This document shows, piece by piece, positions 1 through 9,988 of a DNA stretch of 64,000 nt. A program made the translations under genes and the position numbers. How positions within the stretch are numbered: the first letter of the stretch is position 1; every line of letters begins with the position of its first letter. The notes beneath the pieces were generated by a model, which searched no databases, had not been told where the DNA came from, and saw only the letters and a program-made list of their open reading frames with translations. Source of the DNA: Tistrella bauzanensis (GTDB taxonomy: Bacteria; Pseudomonadota; Alphaproteobacteria; Tistrellales; Tistrellaceae); the NCBI RefSeq assembly GCF_014636235.1, contig NZ_BMDZ01000011.1:35190-99189 (forward strand), in the 5' to 3' direction.

Positions 1-162
1 GTGACCGGTGCCCGATCATCGATCAGCGTCATGCCATAACCTCTGATGAAAATATTCGCCGGTCACGTGCGTCATACGATCATGCGTCATCCCGTCATGC
101 CAAGGCAAGCCCATGGCGCCCGGCATCTGGACGCGCGGCGCCATGTGCCATATACCGGTGCC

Positions 163-1071
163 ATGAGCGATATCATCCAGGTGTTCGACCGTGCGCTTCT
201 GCGCCGCCGGCGCGACCGCGCCGCCCGCGCCGGCGGCGATCACGGCTTCATGGTCCGGGAAGTGGCGGAGCGGCTGGCCGACAGGCTGGACGACGTGCTG
301 CGCAGCTTTCCCCGCGCCCTGCTGATCGGATCGCGCGATGGCGCCACCCGACCGCTGTTTCAGGGCCGGCGCGGGATCGAGACCCTGGTCGGGGTGGAAT
401 TGTCTGAAGCCATGGCCGCGCGCGATCCGGGCCCGGTGGTGGTGGCCGACGAGGAACGGCTGCCGGTCGCCGACAATTCGGTCGATCTGGCGATCGGCCA
501 GTTCTCGCTGCACTGGACCAACGATCTGCCCGGCGCGCTGATCCAGATCGAGCGTGCGCTGGTGCCCGACGGGCTGTTTCTGGGCGCGATCGCCGGCGGC
601 AACAGCCTGACCGAACTGCGTCAGGCGCTGACCCAGGCCGAAATCGAGATCGACGGCGGGCTGTCGCCGCGGGTGTCGCCCTTCGCCCAGTTGATCGATG
701 CGGCCGGGCTGATGCAGCGGGCAGGGTTCCAGTTGCCGGTGATCGATGTCGACACCATCACGCTGGCCTATCCGCATCCGCTGAAGCTGATGGCGGAACT
801 GCGCATGATCGGCGCCACCAATGCACTGGCCGATCGTCGCCGCAGCCCGTTGAAGCGGGCGGTGCTGATGCGCGCCGCCGAGATTTATCAGCAGCGCTTC
901 AGCCGCCCCGATGGCCGCGTCACCGCCACACTCGACATCATCCACATGGCGGGCTGGAAGACCGCCACCGGCCAGCCCCAGCCGCGCAAGCGCGGCAGCG
1001 CCGACACCGCGATGAGCGACATGCTGGCCCGCATCGCCGCCCAGACGCCACCGGGCGACGATCCGCGCTGA
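163..1071 (+). CDS. SAM-dependent methyltransferase, NDUFAF5/BioC-like
   Basis: This is a 302-residue class I methyltransferase-fold protein. The strongest signature is the stretch FSLHWTNDLPGAL near residue 112 followed by IQIERALVPDGLF, which is typical of the NDUFAF5/BioC-like branch. Motif I is degenerate (ALLIGSRDG near residue 50), so SAM binding is inferred from the family. NDUFAF5 relatives act on complex I assembly in mitochondria, and bacterial members are mostly uncharacterised. I chose the ATG at 163 because the family begins with an (I/V)FDR motif (IIQVFDRALLRRRRDRA); the open frame continues upstream to 46 without homology. The gene stands alone, with no co-directional neighbour in the window. 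Confidence 0.85.
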   Translation: MSDIIQVFDRALLRRRRDRAARAGGDHGFMVREVAERLADRLDDVLRSFPRALLIGSRDGATRPLFQGRRGIETLVGVELSEAMAARDPGPVVVADEERLPVADNSVDLAIGQFSLHWTNDLPGALIQIERALVPDGLFLGAIAGGNSLTELRQALTQAEIEIDGGLSPRVSPFAQLIDAAGLMQRAGFQLPVIDVDTITLAYPHPLKLMAELRMIGATNALADRRRSPLKRAVLMRAAEIYQQRFSRPDGRVTATLDIIHMAGWKTATGQPQPRKRGSADTAMSDMLARIAAQTPPGDDPR

Positions 1072-1096
1072 CCCCCTGCCGACGTCAAACCGGCCC

Positions 1097-1279
1097 TTAC
1101 GGCTGAACATCCACCGGAGCAAGCTGTGCCGCAAAGAGATGCCATCGCTCGGCCTCAGCGGACGCACCGACACCCGGCACGACGCGGTGCAGCGTATAAT
1201 GGCCACGGAAATGCTGGCGGCGGCCATCCGTCAGAACCGCATGGACGTCGACCGGCACATCGACCCATCGCTGGCTCAT
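1097..1279 (-). pseudogene. Remnant or small hypothetical protein (C-terminal piece)
   Basis: A 60-codon frame contains the segment RQHFRGHYTLHRVVPG followed by EAERWHLFAAQLAPV. This reads like the C-terminal beta-sheet end of small secreted NTF2-like or hypothetical proteins. The frame upstream of 1279 (to 1468) is low-complexity and Arg-rich and does not look coding, so the piece is probably a truncated gene. It could also be a short intact protein starting at the ATG at 1279. The rest of 1072-1464 shows no gene. Confidence 0.3.
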
Positions 1280-1464
1280 GCCGGCATCGCCGTTGACCGG
1301 CGTGCCTCGGCGGGCCGTCGGTCGACGCTCGCGCCGGCATCCGCGCTCTGTCTCCCGATCATCTCGACAGGACGCGGATCCTGACCGCGCAACTTTCTGT
1401 TTTCGCAAAAATGGCTGCCATAGCGACGGGCAAGGCAGAGCCGGCCCTTCACCCCACCCGGTCG

Positions 1465-2067
1465 TCACCCCACCCGGCTGATCGCCAGATCGCGGCCAAG
1501 CTGGTCGGCGCGGACCGCCTGGACCGAGCGATAAGCGGCAACCACCGCCGAGGCTTCCGGCCGGTTGGCCAGGAAATCGGTGAACAGGCCGAACAGGCCG
1601 GTGGTGGCGGCGCTGGTGCTGGTGTTGGCGGCGGCGGTCGATGCGGCGGCGCCGGCGGCACGGGTGGCACCGGCATCCGGCCCCCGCGGGTCGGCCGCGG
1701 CGGCGGTTGCCGCATAACGGTCGGCCGCCTGGGCCTGGGTGGTGGGCGCGCGGGTGTTGATGTTGGCCGCCGCGAAATCAGGGTTGCCGGCCAGATCGAT
1801 CAAGGCTGCCAGGGTGCCGGCGCTGAGCGGCCGCGCGAAGCCGCGCTGGCCGTTCTGCCGGCGCTCCTGATCGCGCAGCTGATCGTCGAAGCTGCCCTGG
1901 TCGAAGCTGCCGCCGGCATCGCTGCCATAGGCGGCAACCGGGTCGATCGCCCGGATACTCTCAGCCCAGCCCTCTCTGTCGCCGCCCTGCGGCCGCACGG
2001 CACCCCCGGCCCAGCCCTGCAACGGGCGGGCCGCATCGGTGCGGCGGATGGGATCGAGGACGGCCAT
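1465..2067 (-). CDS. Hypothetical Ala-rich protein
   Basis: A 200-residue protein of unknown function. The middle is rich in Ala, Thr and Asp and looks disordered (residues ~105-150). The C-terminal part is more ordered, with FGLFTDFLANRPEASAVVAAY followed by RSVQAVRADQLGRDLAIS. No signal peptide or membrane segment is visible. The frame has the codon bias of the neighbouring genes, and the ATG at 2067 is preceded by GGAG about 11 nt upstream. It is transcribed alone, away from the dpp genes. I do not recognise the family. Confidence 0.6.
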   Translation of the reverse strand: MAVLDPIRRTDAARPLQGWAGGAVRPQGGDREGWAESIRAIDPVAAYGSDAGGSFDQGSFDDQLRDQERRQNGQRGFARPLSAGTLAALIDLAGNPDFAAANINTRAPTTQAQAADRYAATAAAADPRGPDAGATRAAGAAASTAAANTSTSAATTGLFGLFTDFLANRPEASAVVAAYRSVQAVRADQLGRDLAISRVG

Positions 2068-2229
2068 GACGGCGCAGGCTCCGGTTCCGGGTGGCTGAAC
2101 GACAGGTTAAGGTCGTGTAAAATGCCTTGGATCATCGGACTTTAGCCCACAGCGCGGCCCCGCGCCAGCGGCTGTTTCAGGGCCGGTCGATGACCGTTGA
2201 GCGGCGTATGACCCGTCACCATCACCTGA

Positions 2230-2271
2230 AACGCCCCGGCTGTGACCGGATCGCGGCACAGTCGGGGCGTT
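2230..2271. terminator. Hairpin terminator downstream of the dpp operon
   Basis: Two 15-nt arms, AACGCCCCGGCTGTG at 2230-2244 and CACAGTCGGGGCGTT at 2257-2271, pair with a single mismatch around a 12-nt loop. The hairpin lies about 40 nt beyond the dppF stop. In the minus-strand reading the stem is followed by TTTCAGG. It probably ends dpp transcription. Confidence 0.75.
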
Positions 2272-2309
2272 CAAGGGGCAAGAGCGTGCGGAAACCGCTG
2301 CGCTTCGGG

Positions 2310-3290
2310 TCAATCGAGCGCCAGCACCTCTTCGGCACGGTGGCAGGCGACCATGCGGCCGGCGACGGGCCGAAGCTCCGGGCGCTCCACGGCACAGCGA
2401 TCGATCATCATCGGGCAGCGGCGGTGGAAGGTACAGCCCGGCGGCGGCGCCAGCGGCGACGGCAATTCTCCGCCGATCGGCACCTTCGCCGCGCGTTCAT
2501 CGGGGTCGATGCGCGGGGTGGAGGCCAGCAGCGCCCGGGTGTAGGGATGCGCCGCCTTCTGGAACAGCAGATCGCGCGGCGCCTGTTCCACCGCCCGGCC
2601 CAGATACATCACCATCACCTCGTCGGCGATGTGGCGCACCACCGACAGGTCGTGGCTGATGAACACATAGGCGACACCGAATTCGCGCTGCAGATCGATC
2701 AGCAGGTTCAGCACCTGGGCCTGGATCGAGACATCCAGCGCCGAGACCGGTTCATCCGCCACCACCACCGCCGGGTCGAGCATCAGCGCCCGGGCGATCG
2801 CCACCCGCTGGCGCTGCCCGCCCGAGAACATATGCGGATAGCGCCCGGCCTGTTCCGGACGCAGGCCCACCTTGGCCATCATCTCGGCCACCCGCGCCGC
2901 GCGCGCCGCGCGGTCCAGGTCGGTGTTGATCGCCAGCGGCTCATCGAGCGTCTGAGCCACGGTCTTGCGCGGGTTCAGCGAGGCATAAGGGTTCTGGAAC
3001 ACCATCTGCACCCGCCGGCGCATGGCACGCACCGTGGCCGTCTTCGCGCTGGCAACATCGGTGCCGCCGATCGAGAGCCGGCCGGTGGTCGGCTTCTCGA
3101 TCATCACCAGCTGGCGGGCGAGCGTCGACTTGCCGCAACCGCTTTCGCCCACCACCGCCAGCGTCCGGCCGGGCTCGACCTGGAAGCTGACGCCATCCAG
3201 CGCCTTCAGGACCGCATGCCCCTTCAGGAAGCCCAGAGGCACGTCGTAATGGCGCGCCAGATCATCCGCGATCAGGATCGGATCAGCCAT
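2310..3290 (-). CDS. dppF: Dipeptide/oligopeptide ABC transporter ATP-binding protein DppF
   Basis: A 326-residue cytoplasmic ATPase that powers peptide import as the second of a pair of different ATPases. Visible motifs are Walker A GESGCGKS (~residue 50), signature SGGQRQR (~155) and Walker B VVVADEP (~178). A C-terminal oligopeptide-transporter extension follows, with the Cys motif [11 protein letters not shown] that is characteristic of the Opp/Dpp C-terminal domain. The start at 3290 overlaps the dppD stop by 8 nt, which indicates translational coupling. It is the last gene of the operon. Peptide specificity cannot be read from the sequence. Confidence 0.92.
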   Translation of the reverse strand: MADPILIADDLARHYDVPLGFLKGHAVLKALDGVSFQVEPGRTLAVVGESGCGKSTLARQLVMIEKPTTGRLSIGGTDVASAKTATVRAMRRRVQMVFQNPYASLNPRKTVAQTLDEPLAINTDLDRAARAARVAEMMAKVGLRPEQAGRYPHMFSGGQRQRVAIARALMLDPAVVVADEPVSALDVSIQAQVLNLLIDLQREFGVAYVFISHDLSVVRHIADEVMVMYLGRAVEQAPRDLLFQKAAHPYTRALLASTPRIDPDERAAKVPIGGELPSPLAPPPGCTFHRRCPMMIDRCAVERPELRPVAGRMVACHRAEEVLALD

Positions 3291-4320
3291 GGATCACCTC
3301 GGCGGTATCGGCGACGCGTGTCGGGCGGCCGGCATCGTCGAGCGGCGTATGGCAGCGGACCATCGCCGTTGACATACCGCTCCCCACCTCGCCCTGTGGC
3401 CAGGGCCGCAGGGCCGGCTGCGCCGCCACGCAATGTGCGGTCGCATGCGGGCAGCGCGGGTTCAGCAGACAGCCGGTGGGCCGGTCATACTGGCCGGGCA
3501 CGACGCCGGGAATGGCGTTCAGCCGCCGTTTGCCCGCCGCCCGTTCCGGCAGCGCCTCCAGCAGGGCGGCGGTATAGGGATGGCGGGGATGGCGGAAGAT
3601 CTGCGGCACATCCCCCACCTCCACCACCTGGCCCGCATACATCACCGCCACCCGTTTCGCGGTTTCGGCGACCACCGCCAGATCATGGGTGATCAGGATC
3701 AGCGCCATGCCCCGATCGCGCTGCAGGCTGAGCAGCAGATCCAGAATCTGGGCCTGGATGGTGACGTCCAGCGCCGTGGTGGGTTCATCGGCGATCAGCA
3801 GCCGCGGATTGCAGGCGATCGCCATGGCGATCACCACCCGCTGGTTCATGCCCCCCGACAACTGATGCGGATAGGCATCGATCCGCGATTTCGCGTCGGG
3901 GATGCCGACCTGCGCCAGGAGATCGATCGCGCGGTCGCGCAATTGCCGGCGGTTGCCGCCCTCATGCACCTTCAGCGCCTCGATGATCTGGAAGCCGACG
4001 GTGAAGCAGGGGTTCAGGCTGGTCAGGGGATCCTGGAACACCATCGCCACATCGCGGCCGGTCAGGCGGCGGCGGGCGCGGGGCGACAGGGTCAGCAGAT
4101 CGGTGCCGTCGAAGCGGGCGGTGCGGGCGGTGACGGTGGCGGTCGCGGGCAGCAGGCCCATGATCGCCAGCGAGCTGACGCTCTTGCCAGACCCGCTTTC
4201 GCCGACGATCCCCAGCACCTCACCCGCATCGACGCTGAGCGAGATGTCGTCGACGGCGCGGAAGGCCCGTCTGCCCGCGCCGAAGGTGACGGTCAGCCCG
4301 TCGATTTCGAGCAGAGACAT
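3283..4320 (-). CDS. dppD: Dipeptide/oligopeptide ABC transporter ATP-binding protein DppD
   Basis: A 345-residue ATPase, first of the Dpp ATPase pair. Walker A GESGSGKS (~40), signature SGGMNQR (~155) and Walker B LLIADEP (~175) are present. So is the C-terminal Opp-type Cys motif [11 protein letters not shown] (~290). The ATG at 4320 starts directly at [11 protein letters not shown] and overlaps the dppC stop by one base (TGATG). A longer open frame to 4473 is only dppC in another frame. It partners DppF. Confidence 0.92.
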   Translation of the reverse strand: MSLLEIDGLTVTFGAGRRAFRAVDDISLSVDAGEVLGIVGESGSGKSVSSLAIMGLLPATATVTARTARFDGTDLLTLSPRARRRLTGRDVAMVFQDPLTSLNPCFTVGFQIIEALKVHEGGNRRQLRDRAIDLLAQVGIPDAKSRIDAYPHQLSGGMNQRVVIAMAIACNPRLLIADEPTTALDVTIQAQILDLLLSLQRDRGMALILITHDLAVVAETAKRVAVMYAGQVVEVGDVPQIFRHPRHPYTAALLEALPERAAGKRRLNAIPGVVPGQYDRPTGCLLNPRCPHATAHCVAAQPALRPWPQGEVGSGMSTAMVRCHTPLDDAGRPTRVADTAEVIHG

Positions 4321-5255
4321 CAGCGTTTCATCCTGGGATCGAGGGCATCGCGCAATCCGTCGCCGAGCAGGTTGAAGGCCAGCACGGTAATCAGGATCGC
4401 CAGCCCCGGCAGGGTCACCACCCACCAGGCGCGCTGGATGTATTGCAGCACGCCGGCCAGCATCGTGCCCCATTCAGGGGTCGGCGGCTGGGCGCCCAGG
4501 CCCAGGAAGCCCAGCGCCGCCGCATCCAGGATCGCGGTGGAAAACCCCAGCGTCGCCTGCACGATCAAGGGCGCCATGCAATTGGGCAGGATCGCCTGGA
4601 ACATCAGCCGCAACGGCCGGGCGCCGGCGAGGCGCGAGGCGGTGACATATTCCTTGTTGACCTCGCCCATCGCGGCCGCCCGGGTCAGACGCACATAATG
4701 CGGCAGCACCACGATCGCGATCGCGAACATGGCGTTGGCAAGACCGGGCCCCAGGATCGCCACGATCGCGATCGCCAGCAGCAGGCTGGGCAGGGCCAGC
4801 ATGACATCCATCAGCCGCATGATCAGCGTGTCGACCACACCGCCGAAGAAACCGGCCACCAGCCCCAGCAGGATGCCGGCCGCCAGCGACAGGGTGACGA
4901 CGATGATGCCGATCAGTAGGCTGAGCCGGGCGCCGTGGATCAGGCGCGAGAGCATGTCGCGCCCAACATCATCGGTGCCCAGCGGATAGACCCAGTTGCC
5001 GCCCTCGACGAAGGCCGGCGGCAGCAGCAGGGCATCGCGGAACTGGGCATTCGGGCTGTGTGGCGCCACCAGATCGGCGAACACCGCCAGAAACGCGATC
5101 ACCAGGATGATCGCCAGCCCGGAGACGGCGCCGGGATTGCGCTTGAAATCGGCCCAGAAGGCCAGAATGGCCCGGGGCGGCACCGGGGCGCCGGTGCCGG
5201 CCGGGGCCGCCGCCGGCAGACCGGCCGGCGGCGGCAGGTTGCTGTCAGCGTGCAT
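4320..5255 (-). CDS. dppC: Dipeptide ABC transporter permease DppC
   Basis: A 311-residue inner-membrane permease with about six membrane segments. It has the BPD_transp_1 core, the EAA-type loop ([21 protein letters not shown], ~200) and the OppC N-terminal domain ([15 protein letters not shown]). The start is ambiguous: ATG 5255 gives an 11-nt overlap with dppB, while ATG 5282 would overlap by 38 nt. Neither has a strong ribosome binding site. It forms the channel together with DppB. Confidence 0.9.
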   Translation of the reverse strand: MHADSNLPPPAGLPAAAPAGTGAPVPPRAILAFWADFKRNPGAVSGLAIILVIAFLAVFADLVAPHSPNAQFRDALLLPPAFVEGGNWVYPLGTDDVGRDMLSRLIHGARLSLLIGIIVVTLSLAAGILLGLVAGFFGGVVDTLIMRLMDVMLALPSLLLAIAIVAILGPGLANAMFAIAIVVLPHYVRLTRAAAMGEVNKEYVTASRLAGARPLRLMFQAILPNCMAPLIVQATLGFSTAILDAAALGFLGLGAQPPTPEWGTMLAGVLQYIQRAWWVVTLPGLAILITVLAFNLLGDGLRDALDPRMKR

Positions 5256-6255
5256 GTCGGATCCGCGGATTGATGATGCCATAGAGAAGATCGACGATCA
5301 GGTTGACCACGATCACGACGCAGGACACCAGCAGGATGCCGCCCTGTACCGAGGGATAATCCCGCCGGCCGATCGACTCGATCAGCCATTTGCCGATCCC
5401 CGGCCAGGCGAAGATGGTCTCGGTCAGGATGGCCCCGGCCAGCAGCAGGCCCACCTGCAATCCGATCACGGTGATCACCGGGATCAACGCATTGCGCAGG
5501 GCATGCACCAGCACCACGCGCACCGGGTTCAGCCCCTTGGCGCGGGCGGTGCGGACGTAGTCCTCGCCCAGAACCTCCAGCATCGACGACCGGGTCATCC
5601 GCGCGATCACCGCCAGCGGGATGGTGCCCAGCACGATCGCCGGCAGCACCAGATGATGCAGCGCCGACCAGAAGGCTTCAGGTTCGTCCGACAGCAGCGT
5701 GTCGATCAGCATGAACCCGGTCACAGGCTCGATGTAATAGAGCACGCTGATCCGGCCCGAGACCGGCGTCCAGCCCAGCGTCACCGAAAACAGCAGGATC
5801 AGCAGCAGGCCCCACCAGAAGATCGGCATCGAATAGCCGGTCAGGGCACCGGCCATCACGGTGTGATCAAGTGCGGTTCCACGGCGCACGGCGGCGATGA
5901 TCCCGGCGGGCAGGCCGATGATCAGGGCGAACAGCATGGCGGTGACGCTGAGTTCCAGCGTGGCCGGAAACAGGGTCATGAACTCGTCGAGCACCGGCGT
6001 GCGGGTGACCAGCGAGCGGCCGAAATCCCCCTGGAGCAGGGACCACAGATACATCACGTATTGCTCGATCATCGGACGATCGAGGCCGAGCTGCGCCATC
6101 ATCTGGGCGTGGCGTTCGGGCGACATGCCGCGTTCACCGGCAAGCATGGCCACCGGGTCACCGGGGATCAGCCGGATCAGGATGAAGGCGAACAGGGTGA
6201 CGCCGAGGAAGGTCGGAATGACCAGGCCCAGGCGCCGGAACACAAAAGCGAACAT
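5245..6255 (-). CDS. dppB: Dipeptide ABC transporter permease DppB
   Basis: A 336-residue inner-membrane permease of the DppB/OppB family. It opens with the typical hydrophobic N-terminus (MFAFVFRRLGLVIPTFLGV) and FILIRLIPGDP. The coupling loop is EDYVRTARAKGLNPVRVVL (~215), and the ending is [11 protein letters not shown]. It is of normal family length. A 177-nt gap separates it from dppA; no gene is seen there, and a processing or attenuation site between binding-protein and permease genes is possible but not shown. Confidence 0.92.
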   Translation of the reverse strand: MFAFVFRRLGLVIPTFLGVTLFAFILIRLIPGDPVAMLAGERGMSPERHAQMMAQLGLDRPMIEQYVMYLWSLLQGDFGRSLVTRTPVLDEFMTLFPATLELSVTAMLFALIIGLPAGIIAAVRRGTALDHTVMAGALTGYSMPIFWWGLLLILLFSVTLGWTPVSGRISVLYYIEPVTGFMLIDTLLSDEPEAFWSALHHLVLPAIVLGTIPLAVIARMTRSSMLEVLGEDYVRTARAKGLNPVRVVLVHALRNALIPVITVIGLQVGLLLAGAILTETIFAWPGIGKWLIESIGRRDYPSVQGGILLVSCVVIVVNLIVDLLYGIINPRIRHAR

Positions 6256-6432
6256 TCAGGAACGACCGCGCAAGCGGCACGGGCCGGCATCGTCCGCGGG
6301 AGCCAGGGCAAATCCGTCGGGGGCAGATGTCAGATCGGGATGGGCGCCTCAAGCGGCGGGCGGATGGCGACGCGCGGCCCGAAGACCGCCCGTCACCACC
6401 CGCCGCACCCGCGGTCTCAGCGGGCCTGCGCC

Positions 6433-8028
6433 TCAGTCCTTGAGGCTCGGGCCATAGAAGTAATGGCCGCCGAGCGGATCGATCCGCCAATCCTGCACCT
6501 CTGGCCGGATCGGCTGATACACCACCGAATGGGCGATGGTCATCCAGGGCGCCTGTTCCTTGAACACGACCTGCGCCTCTTCATACAGCTTGGTCCGCTC
6601 GCCCTGATCGGCGACGGTCTTGGCCTTCATGATCAGGTCGTCGAACGGCTTGTAGCACCAGCCGGCATAGTTGGAACCGCCATTGGCCGCGTCGCAGCCA
6701 AGCAGCACCGCCAGGAAGTTGTCGGGGTCGCCATTGTCGCCGGTCCAGCCCAGCAGCAGGGTCTGGTGTTCGCCGGCCTGGGCGCGCTTCAGATACTCGC
6801 CCCACTCATAGGAGACGATATTGGCCTTCACGCCGATCGCGGCCCAGTCGGACTGGATCATCTCGGCCATGCGCCGCGCGCCGGGGTTATAGGGCCGCTG
6901 CACCGGCATCGCCCAGATGTCGGTCTCGAACCCGCCCTCAAGGCCGGCTTCCTTCAGCAGCGCCTTGGCCTGCTCCGGGTCGTAAGGGTAATCCTCGACC
7001 TTGTCGTTATACGACCAGATGGTCGGCGGGATCGGGTTCTTGGCAACCTTGCCGGCACCCTGATAGATCGCCTCGATGATCGCCGCCTTGTTGGTGGCCA
7101 GGTTCAGCGCCTGGCGGACCTTGACGTCATCGAACGGCTTCTTGCGCACGTTGAACGCCAGATAGCCGATGTTCAGCCCTTCCTGCGACATCAGGTTGAC
7201 GTCGGGGTCGCTGCCCATCTGCGCCAGATCGGCCGGGTTGGGGAACGGCATCACATGACATTCGCCGGCCTTGATCTTGGCATAGCGCACCGAGGCGTCG
7301 GGCGTGATCGAGAACACCAGCGTGTCGATATCACCCTTGCCGCGCCAGTAATCGGGATGCGCCTTATAGCGGATCACCGCGTCCTTCTGGTAATTGACCA
7401 GCTGGAACGGGCCGGTGCCCACCGGCTCAAGATCGACTTTCTCGGGCGTGCCGGCCGTCTGCATCTTGTCGGCATATTCGGCCGACAGGATCGAGGCGAA
7501 ATCCATCGCCATATTGGCGATGAACGGTGCTTCCGGGCGGTTCAGAACGAATCGGACGGTCTGGTCGTCGACCTTTTCGACCGCTTTGAGCAGCGACGGC
7601 ATGCTCATGCCCTGGAAGTATTCATACGTGCCCCCCGAAACCTTGTGGTACGGGTGATCGGGGTTCAACTGACGCTCGAAGCTGTAGACCACGTCATCGG
7701 CGTTGAAGTCGCGGCTGGGGGTGAACCCCTTGACCGACTGGAACTTCACACCCTTGCGCAGGTGGAAGGTGTAGGTCAGGCCGTCATCCGACACGTCATA
7801 GCGCTCGGCCAGGCCCGGCTTCACCGTCGTCGTGCCGCGCTCGAATTCCACCAGCCGGTTGTAGACGTTGCGCGAACTGGCATCGAAGGTCGTGCCTGAG
7901 GTGAAGAGCTGCGGGTTGAACCCCTCGGGGCTCCCCTCCGAGCAGTACACCATCGTCTTCGCCTCGGCGGCACCAACCGCACCGAGCAGGGCCACGGCAG
8001 CCGCCGCACCCATCAGAGCCTTGTACAT
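6433..8028 (-). CDS. dppA: Periplasmic dipeptide-binding protein DppA
   Basis: A 531-residue solute-binding protein (SBP family 5). A signal peptide is clear (MYKALMGAAAAVALLGAV ending AEA). The mature protein has the expected landmarks GSPEGFNPQLFTSG, YHLRKGVKF-like (TFHLRKGVKFQ) and VRQALNLATNK. I chose ATG 8028 because it begins the signal peptide and has GGGAGA 6 nt upstream; the frame to 8154 is non-coding leader. It delivers peptides to DppBC. Family 5 members also bind heme or delta-aminolevulinate, so the ligand is uncertain. Confidence 0.92.
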   Translation of the reverse strand: MYKALMGAAAAVALLGAVGAAEAKTMVYCSEGSPEGFNPQLFTSGTTFDASSRNVYNRLVEFERGTTTVKPGLAERYDVSDDGLTYTFHLRKGVKFQSVKGFTPSRDFNADDVVYSFERQLNPDHPYHKVSGGTYEYFQGMSMPSLLKAVEKVDDQTVRFVLNRPEAPFIANMAMDFASILSAEYADKMQTAGTPEKVDLEPVGTGPFQLVNYQKDAVIRYKAHPDYWRGKGDIDTLVFSITPDASVRYAKIKAGECHVMPFPNPADLAQMGSDPDVNLMSQEGLNIGYLAFNVRKKPFDDVKVRQALNLATNKAAIIEAIYQGAGKVAKNPIPPTIWSYNDKVEDYPYDPEQAKALLKEAGLEGGFETDIWAMPVQRPYNPGARRMAEMIQSDWAAIGVKANIVSYEWGEYLKRAQAGEHQTLLLGWTGDNGDPDNFLAVLLGCDAANGGSNYAGWCYKPFDDLIMKAKTVADQGERTKLYEEAQVVFKEQAPWMTIAHSVVYQPIRPEVQDWRIDPLGGHYFYGPSLKD

Positions 8029-8191
8029 GAAGTCTCCCTCCGGAAATCGCTCCGCCGGACCTGACCTCGGCAGCATCTCCCCCAAGATGCCGGTGACCCT
8101 CGGTCCCTCTCCTGCCCGCGGATTTCCATCGAGCCTATGCCAGCAACGATACAACCGTCAACGCCAGTGGAACACACGCCCGCGCTTCATG

Positions 8192-8201
8192 TGGTATACC
8201 A
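8192..8201. promoter_or_regulatory. GntR-type operator candidate upstream of dppA
   Basis: TGGTATACCA is a perfect 10-bp palindrome, 164 nt upstream of the dppA start and close to the 3' end of the GST gene at 8267. It matches the core recognised by FCD-subfamily GntR repressors (TGGTATACCA-type sites). No GntR gene is present in the window, so any regulator would be encoded elsewhere. Confidence 0.45.
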
Positions 8202-8266
8202 TCAGGACGCCTGTGGTTGGGACGCACGCGTGACGAGCGAGAGCGCCGACGATCATATCTCTGGCC

Positions 8267-9289
8267 TCACAACCCCGGCAGCGTCGGCGCCGGAAAGTCC
8301 GGGTTCACCACCAGCGGGTCGCCAGGGCCGACCGGCACCACCCGGGTCGGGTTGATGGTGGTGTGGCTCCAGTAATAATGCCAGCGGATATGGGCGTCAT
8401 CGATGGTCGCGGCCACGGCCGGGACGGCCGCGATGCGGGCGGTCAGCGCGCGCAGCATCCGGTAGTCGGCAATCCGCCGGCGGTTGCATTTGAAATGGCC
8501 GTGATAGACCGGATCGAAGCGGATCAGGGTGGTGAACAGCCTGAGATCGGCTTCCGTCATCCGCCCGCCGACCAGCCAGCCGGCGCCGGCCGCCAGGCGT
8601 GCCTCCATCTGGTCGAGGGCCGCGAACAACGGCTCGACCGCATCCTCATAGGCCGCCTGGGTGGTGGCGAAGCCGGCCTTGTAGACGCCGTTGTTGATCG
8701 CGTCATAGACCAGCGCGTTGACCGCGTCGATCTCGTCCCGCAGGTCATCGGGGCACAGCACCAGATCCGGATTGCCATGGGCCGGCGCCAGATGGTCGAA
8801 GGCACGGTCCAGCATCCGCACCAGTTCGGCGCTTTCATTGTTCACGATCGTGGCGCGCTCGCGGTCCCACAGCACCGGCACCGTCACCCGGCCGGTATAG
8901 CCGGGATTGGCCGAGGCATAAACCTGATGCAGCGCCGTGTGTCCTGCCAGATCGTCGCCGGTCGCCCCGGCGAAGGCCGGCGCATCCGGCCCCGCTTCCA
9001 CCGGCGCGCCGAAGGTCCAGCCGGCGCCGCCCATGCGCGGGTCGACCACGCTGACCGAAATCGCATCCTCCAGCCGCTTCAGCTTACGCCAGATCAGCGT
9101 GCGATGCGCCCAGGGGCAGGCCAGCGACACATACAGATGATAGCGGCCGGGCACCGCCGGCAGGCCGTCGTCATCCGGGGTCAACGCCAGCCGGTCGCGG
9201 AAGCGGCTGGCCTCGCGTTCGAAACGACCGCCGGATTTCGCGGTGTCGTACCAGCGATCGTGCCAGACGCCGTCGATCATCACGCCCAT
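8267..9289 (-). CDS. yqjG: Glutathionyl-hydroquinone reductase (GST Xi class)
   Basis: A 340-residue glutathione transferase of the Xi/ECM4/YqjG class, which reduces glutathionyl-hydroquinones in the cytosol. The catalytic motif LACPWAHRTLIWRKLKRLE has its Cys near residue 58. Other class hallmarks are VVDPRMGGAGWTFG and the C-terminal FDPVYHGHFKCNRRRIADY. It is of usual length. It lies downstream of wrbA on the same strand, separated by a strong hairpin. Both act on quinones, so they may share a role in quinone detoxification (inference). Confidence 0.92.
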   Translation of the reverse strand: MGVMIDGVWHDRWYDTAKSGGRFEREASRFRDRLALTPDDDGLPAVPGRYHLYVSLACPWAHRTLIWRKLKRLEDAISVSVVDPRMGGAGWTFGAPVEAGPDAPAFAGATGDDLAGHTALHQVYASANPGYTGRVTVPVLWDRERATIVNNESAELVRMLDRAFDHLAPAHGNPDLVLCPDDLRDEIDAVNALVYDAINNGVYKAGFATTQAAYEDAVEPLFAALDQMEARLAAGAGWLVGGRMTEADLRLFTTLIRFDPVYHGHFKCNRRRIADYRMLRALTARIAAVPAVAATIDDAHIRWHYYWSHTTINPTRVVPVGPGDPLVVNPDFPAPTLPGL

Positions 9290-9325
9290 AATGGTCGCCT
9301 CTCTGGTTGATGTCCTGGAAAGCGG

Positions 9326-9368
9326 CCCGGCGCCGGACGGGGGTAACAGCCCCCGACCCGGCGCCGGG
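9326..9368 (-). terminator. GC-rich hairpin between wrbA and the GST gene
   Basis: CCCGGCGCCGG (9326-9336) pairs perfectly with CCGGCGCCGGG (9358-9368). An inner GGGGG/CCCCC stem adds to it. It follows the wrbA stop by about 18 nt. It lacks a T-run, so it may be an attenuator or RNA stabiliser rather than a full terminator. Confidence 0.5.
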
Positions 9369-9385
9369 CGATGATCGGTGCGCGG

Positions 9386-9988
9386 TCAGGCGCCGGCGAG
9401 CTTTCTGGCAATACCGGCGACATGGGCACCCTGGAAGCGTGCCATCGACAGCTCCTTGGCGCTGGGCTGGCGGCTGCCATCGCCGCCGGCCAGCGAACCG
9501 GCGCCATAGGGGCTGCCACCACGGGCCTCGGAAATGTCGAACAGTTCCGGGGCCGCATAGGGCAGGCCCACGATCACCATGCCGTGATGGGCCAGCGTCG
9601 GCCAGAAGGTCAGCACGGTCGACTCGTTGCCACCGCCGGTCGCGGTCGACACGAACACGCTGCCGACCTTGCCGACCAGCTTGCCCTGCGCCCATAGGCC
9701 GCCGGTCTGGTCGAGGAAGCTGCGCATCTGGGCGGCCATGTTGCCGAAGCGGGTCGGGGTGCCGAAGATGATCGCGTCATAGTCGGGAAGTTCGGCCGGC
9801 GTCGCCTCGGGAGCGGCCTGGTCCAGCTTGGCGCCGGCCTTTTCGGCCACCTCGCGCGGCATGGTCTCGGGCACCCGCTTCACGGTCACCTCGACGCCGT
9901 CGACCGATGCAGCGCCCTCGGCCACGGCGCCCGCCATCGTCTCGATATGGCCGTACATGCTGTAATACAGGACCAGAACCTTGGTCAT
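9386..9988 (-). CDS. wrbA: NAD(P)H:quinone oxidoreductase WrbA
   Basis: A 200-residue flavodoxin-like FMN protein that reduces quinones by two electrons. It has the FMN phosphate loop [12 protein letters not shown] at the N-terminus, the WrbA signature [20 protein letters not shown] (~80) and [24 protein letters not shown] (~115), abbreviated here to its ends. ATG 9988 was chosen over ATGs at 9994 and 9997 because GGGGA lies 9 nt upstream. It is divergent from a LysR gene, a common arrangement in which the regulator controls the reductase. Confidence 0.93.
   Translation of the reverse strand: MTKVLVLYYSMYGHIETMAGAVAEGAASVDGVEVTVKRVPETMPREVAEKAGAKLDQAAPEATPAELPDYDAIIFGTPTRFGNMAAQMRSFLDQTGGLWAQGKLVGKVGSVFVSTATGGGNESTVLTFWPTLAHHGMVIVGLPYAAPELFDISEARGGSPYGAGSLAGGDGSRQPSAKELSMARFQGAHVAGIARKLAGA

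Noticed and set aside
16-1227. A 403-codon minus-strand frame covering the methyltransferase gene
   Set aside because: The plus-strand methyltransferase has family motifs, and the minus frame has none.
2127-3692. A 521-codon plus-strand frame opposite dppF and part of dppD
   Set aside because: It is antisense to two ABC ATPase genes with intact Walker motifs. Its product is low-complexity.
4996-7899. A 967-codon open frame on the plus strand opposite dppABC
   Set aside because: It is antisense to three clear dpp genes. Its product is His/Gln/Arg/Asp-rich with no domain, the usual result of GC-rich codon bias on the opposite strand.
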